Shown here: positions 10,030-22,082 of the stretch, one piece after another
Layout of the letters: each line of letters opens with the position of its first letter
Position numbering within the stretch: the stretch's first letter is position 1
NCBI GenBank assembly: GCA_026075535.2
Contig: AP026538.1
Location: 3,038,001 to 3,102,000 of the forward strand
DNA: 64,000 nucleotides
From: Tricholoma matsutake
Lineage: Eukaryota > Basidiomycota > Agaricomycetes > Agaricales > Tricholomataceae
Direction of reading: 5' to 3'
Program-made: the position numbers and the translations under genes
Notes under the pieces: generated by a model
Seen by the model: the letters and a program-made list of their open reading frames with translations, nothing else
What the model was told of the DNA's origin: nothing
Databases searched by the model: none

Positions 10030-13000
10030 CCACTTTGAAGTTTTGTCAGTTGAATCCCCAGAGAATGAATCTGATTCCATGACTATTCCCATCTCTGACC
10101 CTTCAAAGTTGGGTGAAGATGTACCTGCCCCTCCTATCTCTGCCTCTGCCCCATGCCCCAAAATTAAATCATGGGAGCACAGATTACCATGCAAATATAT
10201 TGTTGCATCCACACCCTCTACACATTCCTTGAACCTGGCAATTGAACTACAGACTACTGACACTGGACAGATACTTGGTGTCTCTGTGCTCCTAGACTCT
10301 GGTGCAACTGGTCTCTTCATTGATGCCCATCTTGCATGACAACATTGTCTGAATACTTGCTCACTCTCGCATCCGATACCTGTTTATAATGTGGATGGGT
10401 CCCCAAAGGAAGCCAGTGCCATCCAAAAGGTTGTGGACCTGGTCCTCTGTTACAAAGATCATAGTGAGCATACCCTTTTTGCTGTCACTCAGTTAGGAAA
10501 GCAGAAGGTGATCTTGGGCTATCTGTGGCTTTGAGACCATAACCCAGAGGTTAACTGGCATACTGGGGAGGTTACCATGAGCCAATGTCCATCCAGCTGT
10601 TGCACTTGTTTCACAGAAGCCAGACAAGAGTGCCGCGGACAAAGGGCCTTAGTACAATGCACTCAGAAGTGTCCTGCTGGACCCTTACCCATGCCTGATG
10701 TGGAGTTGGAGGGGGTTCCTGATCTGGTGCCAGACTCAGATGACAATGAGGAGGAGCCAGAGGAAGTGGAGGAAGGTGATCAGATTTTCTACACTGTGAT
10801 TTGTCCATCGCATGAGGTGTGCTACATTTAACATATTCCAATGTTTTGCCAAGGCCTTCCACAAAAACAATACTGCTAAATCCTCTACTGACTCCTTGCT
10901 TCCTCATCTTCATGAGTTCAAGGATGTGTTCTCCAAGGAATCCTTTGACTCTCTCCCTGCATGCAAGCAATGGGATCATGCAATTGAACTCATCCCCAGT
11001 GCAACCCCTTCCTCCTGCAAGGTCTATCCTCTCTCCCCTGAGGAGCAGCAACAGCTTGACCAGTTCATCAATGAGCACCTAGCCTCTGGACATATTCGAC
11101 CATTAAAGTCACCCACTCTCCCTTTTTCTTCATCAAGAAGAAGGATGGCTCACTTTGACCAGTTCAAGACTATAGAAGGCTCAATGACATCACAGTCAAA
11201 AACCACTACCCATTACCTCTCATCTCCGAACTTGTGAACCAGCTCCATAGAGCCTGATACTTCACCAAGCTTGACATCCATTAGGGTTACAATAATGTGA
11301 GGATAAAGGAGGGAGATGAGTAGAAGGCAGCCTTTTATACCAACTGTGGTCTTTTTGAACCGCTTGTCATGTTTTTTGGCCTTACTAATATTCCTGCCAC
11401 CTTCCAGACCATGATGAATGACATCTTCCATGACCTCATCCTCAAGGGCATCATTTGTATCTATCATGATGACATCCTCATCTTCACTCACACAGTTGAA
11501 GAGCACTGTCGCATCACACGCCTCATCCTGGAATGACTTTGACAGTACAAACTCTACCTTCATCAGGACAAGTGTGAGTTTGAGAAGACTAAGATCGAGT
11601 ACCTTGGCCTGATTATCTCAGAGAGTCAGGTGGAGATGGATCCTGTCAAGGTGAATGGGGTCATGGCTTGGCCAACACCCACAAACAAGAAAGAGGTGCA
11701 GTCTTTCCTGGGCTTCATCAATTTCTATCAGCATTTTATCAAGGATTTCTCACATCATGCATGACCACTGTTCAACTTGACAGGGAAGGAGGCATTTAAA
11801 AAGCTTAAGCCGATGGTCACTTCTGCTCCCATTCCTACCTTTGCTGATGACTTGTGCCCCTTTCGTGTAGAGGCCAACAGTTCTGACTTTGTGATGGGCA
11901 CCATGTTGTCTCAGCAGTCTCCAGAGGACCAGAAGTGGCATCCTGTTGTGTTCCATTCCAAAAGCCTTAGTGGTGTGGAGCAAAACTACAAGATCCATGA
12001 CAAGGAGATGTTGGCAATAATGTGTGCACTCAAGGAGTGGCAACACTTCCTCAAGGGTGCCCAACACAAGGTGGAAATTTGAATGGATCACAAGAATCTC
12101 GAGTACTTTATGACGTCCAAGAAATTGACCCATTGTCAAGCTCGTTGGTCCCTGTATCTATTCAGATTTGACTTCTCCTTGCACCACTCACTGTCTGGGT
12201 CGCAGCTTAGGGAAGACTGATGCCCTCTCCTGACACATGGACCATGGGGATGGCAGTGACGACAATCAAAACATTGTGTTGTTGCAGCCAAACCTGTTCA
12301 CTATCCAGGCATTGGAAGGCATTGCACCCCAGGGCAAGGAGTGGGACATCCTACATGACATTTGTTGCACAAACTGTAGCAGTTTACATGAGGATGTCGT
12401 GGCCTGAGCTGTTAAAGAGCTGAGGAAGGGATCCACCCTTTTCTTGTGTGCAGCAGAGTGGGCTGAAAAGGAGGACTTGTTGTATTTCAGGGATCACATC
12501 TACATCCCTAACAACCCAGATCTTCATTGGCACATCATATCCCAACACCACAACTCATGGATTTCCAGTCATCCTGGAAGACCTTGGAACTCACCTCATG
12601 GAATTATTGGTGTCCACAGATGTCACAGCTCATTGGTCAGTATTGCTGTACTTGTAACCTTTGCTTACACACCAAGATTCCTCATTGCAGACCCATTGGT
12701 GAGCTACACCCTCCCCCTGTTCCAGACAGTTGTTGGGATGTTGTCAGTGTTGACTTTGTGGTGGAGTTGCCAGAGTTGAATGGGTTTGATGCGGTGATGT
12801 GCACAGTTGATTCAGCAGGGAAGCATGCTCACTTCATTCCCACTCACACCACTGTCAGTGCCCTGGGTGCTGCCCAACTCTATCTCCACCATGTGTGGAA
12901 ATTACATGGACTTCCTGGCACTTTCCTTTCTGACCGTGGCCCTCAGTTCATGGCAGAGTTCACTCATGAGCTGTACCAACTTCTGGGGATCAAACTCCTT

Positions 13001-13086
13001 GCTTCGACCACTTATCACCTGCAAACTGATGGCCAGACCGAGTGAGTCAACCAGGAACTGGAGCAGTACATCTGTGTCTTCCACTG
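10030..13086 (+). pseudogene. pol of gypsy A1 (PR-RT-RNH-partial IN), decayed
   Basis: The retropepsin motif LLDSGATGLFID is at about 10288-10325. The RT region includes KVYPLSPEEQQQLDQF (about 11020), [16 protein letters not shown] and the active site at 11462-11473, which reads YHDD instead of YxDD with a hydrophobic residue. RNase H follows (11777-12080, FRVEANSSDF, VEQNYKIHDKEMLAI). The integrase zinc region is near 12530-12660 (ISQHHN, CCTCNLCLHTK) and the core near 12740-13050 ([29 protein letters not shown]). Several TGA and one or two TAG stops interrupt it. It lacks the integrase end and chromodomain, cut at 13086. Confidence 0.8.
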
Positions 13087-13089
13087 AGT

Positions 13090-14880
13090 CCACTCTCCAT
13101 TTTGTCTAGGCATGCATGGTGCTCAGCATTTCCTGTTCATGTACTGGATAGTGAAGCTCAGCCCCCTTTCAGCTGTCAACTCTCAAATGCCACTGGCCTT
13201 GTGGATTCCCAAGTCTTTCTGAAGGACAGCACTGCACCTGTGCATCATTTACTTGCATTGCACATCACAAAAATCTTGTTTTCCCCTGGATTGTGGTGGT
13301 CAATCATTGTCAGGCAATCCCAACTGAGGATTAAGCCTTTGATCTATTTGAAAGCCCATTGATGGTCCATTGTCCATGGTGAGAATAATGTGTTGCACTC
13401 CTTCTTCATTAATGGGGCAAGAATTGTGGTGTGTTCTGCCAGAGCTGGCAAAAAGGCACTGATGTATCTAACCAGTCCCAGAAACTGATGGACCTGTTTC
13501 ACCAAAGTCGGTGCCCACCAGTTCATGACCCATTCCACCTTAGACCCATCGGCCTCAATCCCCTCCAGGGAGATGTGATGCCTGAGGAAGTTGATCTGGG
13601 TGATAAACAATGCTGACTTCTTGGTCAAGCAGTAAAGCTGCACTGCTCACAATGCTTCCAACATGGCTGCCACATTGGCCTTATGTTCAGCTAGACTCAA
13701 CAATCAGATAATTATGTCATCCAGGTACACATGGCAGATCCTCCCAATAAGGTTGGACAGGGCCCATGTCACTTGTTGTTGATGCATTGCAGGTGAGTTC
13801 CTTAATCCCATGGGCATGACAACCCACTCCCACAAGCTGAAAAGTATCATTGGAGCTGTGTATTTGATGTGACCAGGATGTACCAGTGTTTGGAAGAATG
13901 AGTTTGTCATATTGATCTTCCCCCATGGGCCATATTTACCCTTTAGTGCAGTCTCCCAGGATGTCATCAATGTGAGGGAGAGGGTAGTTATCTGATATTG
14001 TGATTTTGTTAAGCTTTCTGTAGTCATTAGCCCATTGTGGCAGTACTGATATATCAGCCTTAGGAATGATGAACAATGGCAATGCATAAGGAGAAAATAA
14101 GGGGTGTATACTGCTTGATTAGAATTTAGTGTCTTCCAGCCTTCCCTGTATTTTCTAGGGCAAGAATAAGTGTGCCCTACTGAGATTGGGGCATCCAGTG
14201 TTACCTCAATGTGATGGTATACATTTTTTGGCAAGTCATTTGCATGAGGGATATCAGTTGGGAAACAGTCCACAAATCTTGCTTTGTATGTTGTGTCCAG
14301 CTTATCCAAGATGTGCTGAGCCACCAGCTACTCAATATGCTTCCTGATTGCCATGATTACACAAGGTCCTGATGTCATGTGGGCCCCAAAGTCAAAGTGA
14401 TCCAGATTCTCATCAAACAGACATTGCAGTTCATTGTGAACCAACTTTTGCCTCTTGCTTGCCAGAATTAGGCCTGATTTAATAGATTTTGCCTCAGTCC
14501 TTTGGTGTTCTTGGACAAAGAGCAGAGGTGTAGGCACTTTTGTCTATGGGGGGTTCAAGAGATTGTATTGAGCATCCTTAGTGATTACATTCTGGAGTTT
14601 CCCATCAACCACAATCTTGTTCTTTGCTAAGAAATCCAATCCTAACATTATGTCTGTGTGGATGTTTGGACTAATGATTGCATTCACTACTTTCAATTTC
14701 CATACTGCATCTCAGGACTGGAGGTGTAATTTACAATATTCTTTTAAGCTGGAGTCTGAATTTCTCTGCCCATTTACAAAGGCACCTGTGACTGGAAAGG
14801 CTTGAACAATTTGCAGTGTGTGAGTTCCATAACATCCATGAAATCAGATGAAATCAGCACTGGGGGGGAACCATGGTCAA
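13090..14880 (-). pseudogene. pol of gypsy B (PR-RT-RNH), decayed
   Basis: Protease: ALIDHGS at about 14880-14860. RT: 14324-13704, with WVVMPMGLRNSPAMHQQQV and the active site VYLDDIII at about 13730-13704, so the YxDD motif is present. RNase H: 13643-13344 (NFLRHHISLEGIEADGSKV, FLGLVRYISAFLPALAEH) and on to about 13100 (RQLKG-like and YPVHEQEMLS-like stretches in a second frame). Several stops and frame breaks. The integrase is missing. Confidence 0.75.
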
Positions 14881-14887
14881 TAAGAGC

Positions 14888-15455
14888 TCAAATTGGTGTG
14901 GGTGCATAGGTTAAGGAGGCATCAATACAACAATCCCACCACAAGTGTGATGGTAGAGAGAAAGGTTTGCTCATGTACTCTGATGCTGTGTCACCCAACA
15001 TCTTGAAACTGTTGTCGCTATCAGTGTTGAAAACCACAGTGATAACAATTGTCCTGGTCCCTTTGAAAGCAGCCTTCACTTTGAGCACCTCCAACAATGT
15101 TACATTGTTGCATGCTTCTGGGATGGGCCTGCCCTTAGTTCTGAGGGGGCAATCAGGTGTGAAATGTCCAGCATAGAAATATCTGCAATAGAAGCAACCT
15201 CCTCTGTGAGCCTTAAGAAGATCATCTTCTGCTTGGATTAGCTTAGTGGTGAAGGGTTGATTCATGTTTGTCATGTTTGAGAGCACCAATGGAGCATTGG
15301 AGGAATTCACCGGTGTTGTGGTGGTGGTTGCTGTGCCACCCATGGATGCTGTTCCTGCATGGCCAGCCTTCTGATTTGTGTGGCCTGCCAATTGAGCTAT
15401 CTTCACCCACTTTTCTCTCTTGTTTGGTTCTTGATGTTGAGGAGGTGAACCCCAT
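14888..15455 (-). pseudogene. gag of gypsy B, 5' truncated
   Basis: One open frame of about 190 residues with KWVKIAQLAGHTNQ, a Thr-rich linker, and a zinc knuckle CX2CX6HX4C (CFYCRYFYAGHFTPDC at about 15201-15154). It ends with a Pro/Val-rich part leading into the protease. The start is missing because the frame runs into the LTR-derived sequence at 15457. Confidence 0.7.
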
Positions 15456-15456
15456 G

Positions 15457-15755
15457 TGTTTCTCCTATTTTTTATGTTCATCCTATATTTTTCCTCATCT
15501 CATTTCCTTCTATTCTTCATTTTCTATGATTTTTCCTTATTTTATTACTAATTTTCCTTTCTATCACATTTGTGCATGTTGACAGTTTTATATTTAGAGG
15601 TGGAGTACCCTTTCTGACATCTACCCCTTGGTATGATGCCATTTGGCAGCCTTGATCTGCCTATCTCCACCTTTTCTATTTTTAGATTATTATTTGATTT
15701 TTGCAGTCTTCACATATACTGGGCATTGGCAAAGGGGTCCTTAGAGTTTCCTTGT
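15457..15755 (+). repeat. extra copy of the family A LTR, 3' truncated
   Basis: About 300 bp closely matching the A2 5' LTR at 15771-16118 (shared TTTTCTATGATTTTTCCTTA, TGACAGTTTTATATTTAGAG, CATATACTGGGCATTGGC). It stops after TTAGAGTTTCC. A purine-rich AAGGGGACTAGGGGA and the A2 LTR follow directly. Confidence 0.75.
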
Positions 15756-15770
15756 AAGGGGACTAGGGGA

Positions 15771-16118
15771 TGCCTTGTGTGTTTTTCCTATTTTTTATGT
15801 TTGTCCTATATTTTTCCTCACTTCATTTCCTCCAATTCTTCATTTTCTATGATTTTTCCTTATTTTATTATTAACTTCCCCTTTCTATCACATTTGTACA
15901 TGTTGACAGTTTTATATTTAGAGGCAGAGCACCCCTTCTGACATCTACCCCTTGGTATGATGTCATTCGGTGGCTTTGATCTGCCTATCTCCACCTTTTC
16001 TATTTCTAGATTATTATTTGATTTTTGCAGTTTTCACATATACTGGGCATTGGCAAAGGGGTCCTTAGAGTTTTCTCTTTGGATTTCCCTTTGCTAGAGG
16101 CTGAGGTTGCCCTTATAG
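15771..16118 (+). repeat. A2 5' LTR
   Basis: Begins TGCCTTGTGTG and runs to about CCTTATAG; repeated at 21588-22082. It is preceded by a polypurine tract like the one before the 3' LTR, so it is also the 3' LTR of a second, nearly fully deleted element. LTR ends are set by comparison, not by a target duplication. Confidence 0.65.
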
Positions 16119-17195
16119 TAGAAAACTCTCTCTTAAGGCCCGAAATCATGAACTCACTGCCCAATATAGGCAGGTACAGAGTGGATGATGCTTCCCAAAG
16201 CTCCATAGACTCCCTACACACCATTCCCAACAGTCCCACCTTTAGTGCACCACCATTTTTGCCAAATGTGCCCCCTAGTGCCATGGATGCATCAGAGCAC
16301 CTCGATGCACTTGAAAGTGACATTACCAGAATACACACACAAATAGATTCACTTAAATCTACAATCAAAAACTTGGTCAGAACACTTCAGACTAGCTCCA
16401 CGACTAATATTCCCCCCATTGCGACTCCAAGTGCACCCAACAACAACGTGCCGCCTAACATGCCAAACTAAAGAACTCAGTTCTCTACCTTTCTCCACTT
16501 GGGGTGACTTTTGGGCAGAGTTTGTACACCACTTTTGTCCCCTCAATGAGCACCACCAAGCAGTGACATGACTCAAGTCATCCTTGTACCACCAGGCACG
16601 TCAATCCATGGAGATTTATATCAACGAGTTTAAAGACTTGGTGGACATGGCAGGATATGGGGGTGGGCTACCAGTGGTGGTGAAGTTCTGCTGGGGCCTC
16701 AACCAAGAGATTCAGGACCAGATTGTCCAGATGTTGGAAGGACATCCAGCAGATGATGATATCTATGCTTGGTACAAAGCTGCTTCCCTCTGTGATGAGA
16801 ACTGACTCACAAATGCAGCATTCAATGCTGCATTCCAGGCTCCAACTACCACTCCTGCATCCCACATCTTTAATCAAACCCTCCCCCAACATAATCCCAT
16901 TCCTGTCCATCAAACTCCTGTGCCAGCCATCAATGTTCCAGTACCAATGGATGTTGATGCAGCCTGTAACCATGCACATAGGTTGAATCTCTGCTACTGC
17001 TGTGGGGAAACTGGACATATGGCTGGAGTGTGTCCCCATCTTCATGATATCTGCATGCCCACCCCTGAGGGGCAAGATGAGCTCCTCCAGGGCCTGTTGG
17101 CGCTTGTAGATGTCAAGGAAGTGAAGGGTCAGGTTGAAAAGGAGATCAAATCAGAAGTTGTAGAGGAACAGGATTTTTCTATTTGCAGTGAGTGA
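16119..17195 (+). pseudogene. gag of gypsy A2
   Basis: About 16100-16471 is an open leader region ending PNMPN (LRPEIMNSLPNIGRYRVDD, coiled-coil-like LDALESDITRIHTQIDSLKS). 16584-16805 is the capsid-like part (QSMEIYINEFKDLVDMAGYG, FCWGLNQEIQDQIVQMLEGH). 16920-17195 contains a CCHC knuckle CYCCGETGHMAGVC and an acidic end. Stops at 16470, 16575 and 16803 interrupt it. Same order as A1 and better preserved in the middle. Confidence 0.75.
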
Positions 17196-17287
17196 ATTGT
17201 ACGCCCTTGTTGCCTGTCCATAACCACTTTGAAGTTTTGTCAGTTGAATCCCTGGAGAATGAATCTAATCCCATGACTGTTTCCCTC

Positions 17288-18116
17288 TAGTGTTTAAAGG
17301 TCCAGTCTGTAGGACCAAAAAAAAGACCGAAACTGAACTGAACTGGACCAATTAGGACTGGACCAGTGGTCTATTTATGGACTGGTCTTTTTTAGTCCAG
17401 TTGCTGGTCTTTTGTTTTGAAAAATATAGTAGGACCAATGAAAAACCGGTTAAAACCCGTCTTTTGTCCCAACTTATGTTGGACCTTACTCCCACACATA
17501 TTTGCTTCATTTTTGGTCCCTGGATCATCAAAAATGGTCAAGAATTGGTTGAGATATGTCCAAAAACATTTTTGTATGAGTATTTTGTTGTATCAGAACA
17601 ACTTTGATTGCACTGCTTATTACCTGAGCTATAAATTTTTTTTGTACAGCTATATGACATCATAAAAATAACAACAACACACCTAATCATCCTTACCATG
17701 TGATTTTATTCATATGACAGCCCAAATAAGTGTGACTACAAACTACAAATTACAAACTAAAAACTGCAACTTGAATGCATGTCCTTTTGGTTTTGGCCAT
17801 ATCTCAGTCAAATCTTGATGGAATTGCTTAAATGTTGGATCAATCTACGGATAGTTACAACCTCTATCCATGTATATAATGGATCTGAGGTAAGTGTTGT
17901 ATTTGCTGAGATACATATGGGTTATTTGGCACAATAAATTCTACAACAAAAGACTGGTCCGAACCAGTCTTTTTTTGGTCCATGGACCAATTAGGACCAG
18001 TCCTAAATGGTCCAGTTGTGGTCCTCCAATATCTGGGTCAGTCCTAGACTGGTTGCAGTTGCCGGTTGCCCCATTTGGAAGTCAAAAACTGGACTGGACT
18101 GGACCTTTAAACACTA
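17288..18116. mobile_element. hAT-like MITE inside gypsy A2
   Basis: Termini TAGTGTTTAAAGGTCCAG and the inverse CTGGACCTTTAAACACTA. Flanks TTTCCCTC (17280-17287) and TTCCCCTC (18117-18124) are an 8-bp target duplication with one transition. Copy A1 has the empty site (TTCCCATC once, near 10084). Subterminal DNA is full of GGACCAG / CTGGTCC motifs. No coding capacity. 8-bp duplications with TAGTG-type ends fit hAT. Confidence 0.85.
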
Positions 18117-18119
18117 TTC

Positions 18120-21100
18120 CCCTCTCTGACCCTTTGAAGTTGGCTGAAGACATACCTGCTTTCCCTACCTCTCCCTCTACTTGACCCCAAAATTAAATCA
18201 TGGGAGCGCATATTACCATGCAAATATATTGTTGTGTCCACTCCCTCGATGCATTCCTTGAGCCTGGTAATTGAACTACAGACTACCGACACTGGACAGA
18301 TACTTGGCATCCCTGCACTCCTGGACTCAGGTGCGACTGGTCTCTTCATTGATGCCCATCTCCCACAACAACATCACCTGAACACTCACTCACTCTCACA
18401 TCCAATACCTGTTTATAATGTGGATGGATCCCCAAATAAAGCTGGTGCCATCCGAGAGGTTGTAGACCTGGTCCTCCATTACAAAGATCACAGTGAGCAT
18501 GCCCTTTTTGCTGTCACTCAGTTAGGAAAGCAGAAGGTGATATTCAGCTACCTGTGGCTTTGAGACCATAACCCAGAGGTCAACTGGTGTACCGGGGAGG
18601 TCACCATGAGCCGGTGCCCATCCAGCTGTTGCACTTGTTTCATGGAAGCCAGACTAGAACACCGTGGACAAAGGGCCTCGATATGATGCACCCAGAACCA
18701 TGCTGCCAGTGCCAGATGAGGAGTTGGAGGGGGTTCCTGATCTGATGCCGGACTCAGATGATGACAAGGAGGAGCCAGAGGAAGCTGAAAAAGGTGATCA
18801 GATTTTCTACACTGCGATTCGTCCATCGCATGAGGTGTGTGCTACATTGAACATATCCCAATGCCTCACTGAGGCCTTCCACAAAACCAACACTGCTAAA
18901 TCCTCTACTGACTCCTTACTTCCTCATCTCCATGAGTTTGAGGATGTGTTCTCCAAGGAATCATTCAACTCTCTCCCTGCATGCAAGCCATGGGATCACA
19001 CAATTGAACTCATCCCCGGTGCAACCCCTTCCTCCTGCAAGGTCTATCCTCTCTCCCCTGAGGAGCAGCAATGGCTTGACCAGTTCATCGATGAACACCT
19101 AGCCTCTGGATGTATTTGACCATCAAATTCACCCATGGCCTCTCCCTTTTTCTTTGTCAAGAAGAAGGATGGCTCACTTTGACCAGTTCAAGACTATAGA
19201 AGGCTCAACAACATCACAGTCAAAAATTGCTACCCACTACTCCTCATCTCTGAACTTGTGAACCAACTCCATGGAGCCCAATACTTTACCAAGCTCAACG
19301 TCCATTGGGGTTACAATAATGTGAGGATAAAGGAGGGAGATGAGTGGAAGGCAGCCTTTCGTACCAACCGTGGTCTTTTTAAACTGCTCATCATGTTTTT
19401 TGGCCTTACTAATAGTCCTGCCACCTTCCAGACCATGATGAACGACATCTTCCATAACCTCATCCTCGAGGGTGTCATTTGTATCTATCTTGATGACATC
19501 CTCATCTTCACTCGCACAGTTGAAGAGCATCGTTGCATTATGTGCCTTGTCCTGGAATGACTTTGACAGTACAAACTCTACCTTCATCAGGACAAGTGCA
19601 AGTTTGAGAAGACCAAGATCGAGTACCTCAGCCTGATTATCTCGGAGGGTGTGGTGGAGATGGATCCTGTCAAGGTGAATGGGGTCACAGCCTGGCCAAT
19701 GCCCACAAATAAGAAGGAGGTGCAGTCTTTCCTGGGCTTCATCAATTTCTATCGGCGTTTTATCAAGGATTTCTCACATCATGCACAACCACTGTTCAAC
19801 TTGACAGGGAAGGAGGCTTGGAGGTGGGACAATGCACAACAGGAGGCATTCAAGGAGATGGTCACTTCCACTCCCATTCCTACCTTTGCTGATGACTTGT
19901 GCCCTTTTTGTGTAGAGGCCGACAGTTCTGACTTTGCCAAGGGTGCTGCATGGGGAAGACCCATGCCCTCTCCCAATGCATGGACCACGGGATGACAGTG
20001 ACGACAATCAAGACATTGTGTTGTTGCAGCCAAACCTGTTTACTATCTGGGCATTGGAAGGCATTGCACCCCAGGGCAAGGAGCAGGACATCCTACATGA
20101 TATTCATCATGCAAACTGTAGCCATTTACATGAGGATGTCATGGCCTGAGCTGTTAAAGAACTGAGGAAGGGATCCACCCTTTCCTTGCATGTGGCAGAG
20201 TGGGCTGAAAAGGAGGACTTGTTGATTTCAGGGATCACATCTATGTCCCCGATGACCCTGACCTTTGTCAACACATCATATCCCAACACCACAACTCATG
20301 GATTGCCAGTCATCCTGGATGCTGGAAGACCTTGGAGCTCACCTCACAGAATTATTGGTGGCCACAGATGTCATGGCTCATTGGTCAGTATTGCTGTACT
20401 TGTGACCTTTGCCTATGCACCAAGATTCCTTGTCACAAACCCATTGGTGAGCTACACCCTCTCCCTGTCCCAGAGAGTTGTTGGGATGTTGTCAGTGTCG
20501 ACTTTGTGGTGGAGTTGCTAGAGTCAAATGGGTTTGATACTGTGATGTGCACAGTTGATTCCACAGGAAAATGTGCTCACTTCATTCCAACTCACACCAC
20601 TGTCAGTGCCCTGGGTGCCGCCTGACTCTATCTCCACCATGTGTAGAAATTACATGGACTTCCTGGCACTTTCCTTTCTGACTATGGCCCTCAGTTTGTG
20701 GCAGAGTTCACCCATGAGTTGTACTGACTTCTGGGGATCAAACTCCTCACTTCAACTGCTTATCACCTGCAAACTGATGGCCAGACTGAGCGAGTCAACC
20801 AGGAACTGGAGCAGTACATCCGTGTCTTCATCAATGAGCACCAGGACAACTGGGACAATCTCCTCCCCTTGGCCAAGTTTGGATACAGCAACCATGTCCA
20901 CTCTTCCACTCAACAAACTCCTTTCTTCTTAGACACTGGACAGCATCCACATATGGGATTCAAACCTCACCAATCCCCCTCGCACATCAAGACAGTGAAC
21001 CAGTTCACAGAACACATGAGAGACAGTTTGGAGGAGGCAAAGGCAAAGGACAACATGGCATGCTTTTGGAATCAATGCCATTCTCCAACACTCCAGTGAC

Positions 21101-21475
21101 ATCTCCACCACACATCTGTCCAAGAAACTCGCCCATCACTTCCTGGGACCTTTCCCCATTGTCAAGTGTGTTGGAATGCATGCCTATTGTCTGCGCCTCC
21201 CAGCCTCCATGTCCAGACTCCACCCAGTCTTCCATGTCGTCAAACTCCTTCCAGCTCCCCCAGCTCCATTCCCAGGACGCCATTCATGTCCACCACTGCT
21301 GCCCACAGTAATCGAGGGAGAACCCCAGTACAAAGTCGAGTTGATCTTGGACAGCCAATTATGTTGAGGAAAACTCCAGTATTTGGTACACTGGAAGGGT
21401 TATGGGTATAAGGAGAACTCATGGGTCAAAGAGTCCGATGTGAATGCCCCTCGGTTAGTCAAGGAATTCCACTGA
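18120..21475 (+). pseudogene. pol of gypsy A2 (PR-RT-IN-chromodomain), decayed
   Basis: Retropepsin LLDSGATGLFID at about 18322-18355. RT from about 18860, with an intact YLDD active site at 19486-19497 and [13 protein letters not shown] before it. RNase H is almost entirely deleted after FCVEADSSDFAK (about 19930). The integrase zinc part (CCTCDLCLCTK, about 20390) is followed by the core ([40 protein letters not shown]) and the end. At about 21310-21475 EGEPQYKVELILD and [20 protein letters not shown] form a chromodomain-like end, which places family A among the chromoviruses. Multiple TGA stops. Confidence 0.8.
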
Positions 21476-21587
21476 TGGCATACTGCTGCACCGCATTGCA
21501 TTCAAGTCACTGACTTTGGTAGTATGTGATTTTGAATGCATCAGGGTGATGCATCTTAGAGAGGAGGTGATCTAAGGGACTAGGTGA

Positions 21588-22082
21588 TGCCTTGTGTGTT
21601 TTTCCTATTTTTTACATTTGTCCTATATTTTTCCTCACTTCATTTCCTCCAATTCTTCATTTTCTATGATTTTTCCTTATTTTATTACTAATTTCCCCTT
21701 TCTATCACATTTGTACATGTTGACAGTTTTATATTTAGAGGCAGAGCACCCCTTCTGACATCTACCCCTTGGTATGATGTCATTCAGCGGCCTTGATCTG
21801 CCTATCTCCGCCTTATTCTATTTTTAGATTATTATTTGATTTTTCTAGTTTTCACATATACTGGGCATTGGGTCCTTAGAGTTTTCTCTTTGGATTTCCC
21901 TTTGCTAGGTGCGCCTCCAATCCCTGTACTATGTAGTATAATTTTAACTTTAGATTTCCCTTTGCTAGAGGCTGAGGTTGCCCTTATATTCCCTTTGCTA
22001 GGTGCACCTCCAATCCCTGTAATATGTACTATAATTTTAACTTCAGATTTCCCTTTGCTAGAGGCTAAGGTTGCCCTTATAG
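21588..22082 (+). repeat. A2 3' LTR with a 94-bp internal tandem duplication
   Basis: Begins TGCCTTGTGTG after a purine-rich GATCTAAGGGACTAGGTGA. Matches the 5' LTR to about 21894. Then a 94-bp unit (21895-21988), starting TTCCCTTTGCTAGG, is repeated at 21989-22082. The inserted part of the unit (CCTCCAATCCCTGTA...) is absent from the 5' LTR. Confidence 0.7.

Larger units (their letters stand above)
8700..13086 (+). mobile_element. Ty3/gypsy family A, copy A1, truncated at both ends
   Basis: Colinear with copy A2: gag with a zinc knuckle, protease, reverse transcriptase, RNase H and integrase. Homology starts near 8710 (TCAGAGGTTGCCC) without an LTR. It stops abruptly at about 13086 inside the integrase, just after QTDGQTE and NQELEQYI, where a minus-strand gypsy fragment (B) begins. 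It carries many TGA stops, a 30-bp deletion near 11785 relative to A2, and an altered RT motif (YHDD). Confidence 0.85.
13087..15457 (-). mobile_element. gypsy element B fragment, opposite orientation
   Basis: On the minus strand, gag, protease, RT and RNase H occur in that order from 15457 down to 13087. It is a separate lineage from families A and C: its gag knuckle is CFYCRYFYAGHFTPDC and its protease motif reads ALIDHGSPPVLIS. No LTR is attached. The RNase H end meets the integrase end of A1 at about 13086/13087, and the gag end is cut by an A-family LTR at about 15457. Confidence 0.75.
15771..22082 (+). mobile_element. Ty3/gypsy family A, copy A2, with both LTRs
   Basis: 5' LTR 15771-16118, gag, protease, RT, a remnant of RNase H, integrase, chromodomain-like end, then 3' LTR 21588-22082. 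Compared with A1 it has lost about 300 bp of RNase H (joined near 19938) and gained an 829-bp hAT-like MITE at 17288-18116. Several TGA stops break it. The right end lies against a RecQ helicase reading frame. Confidence 0.85.
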
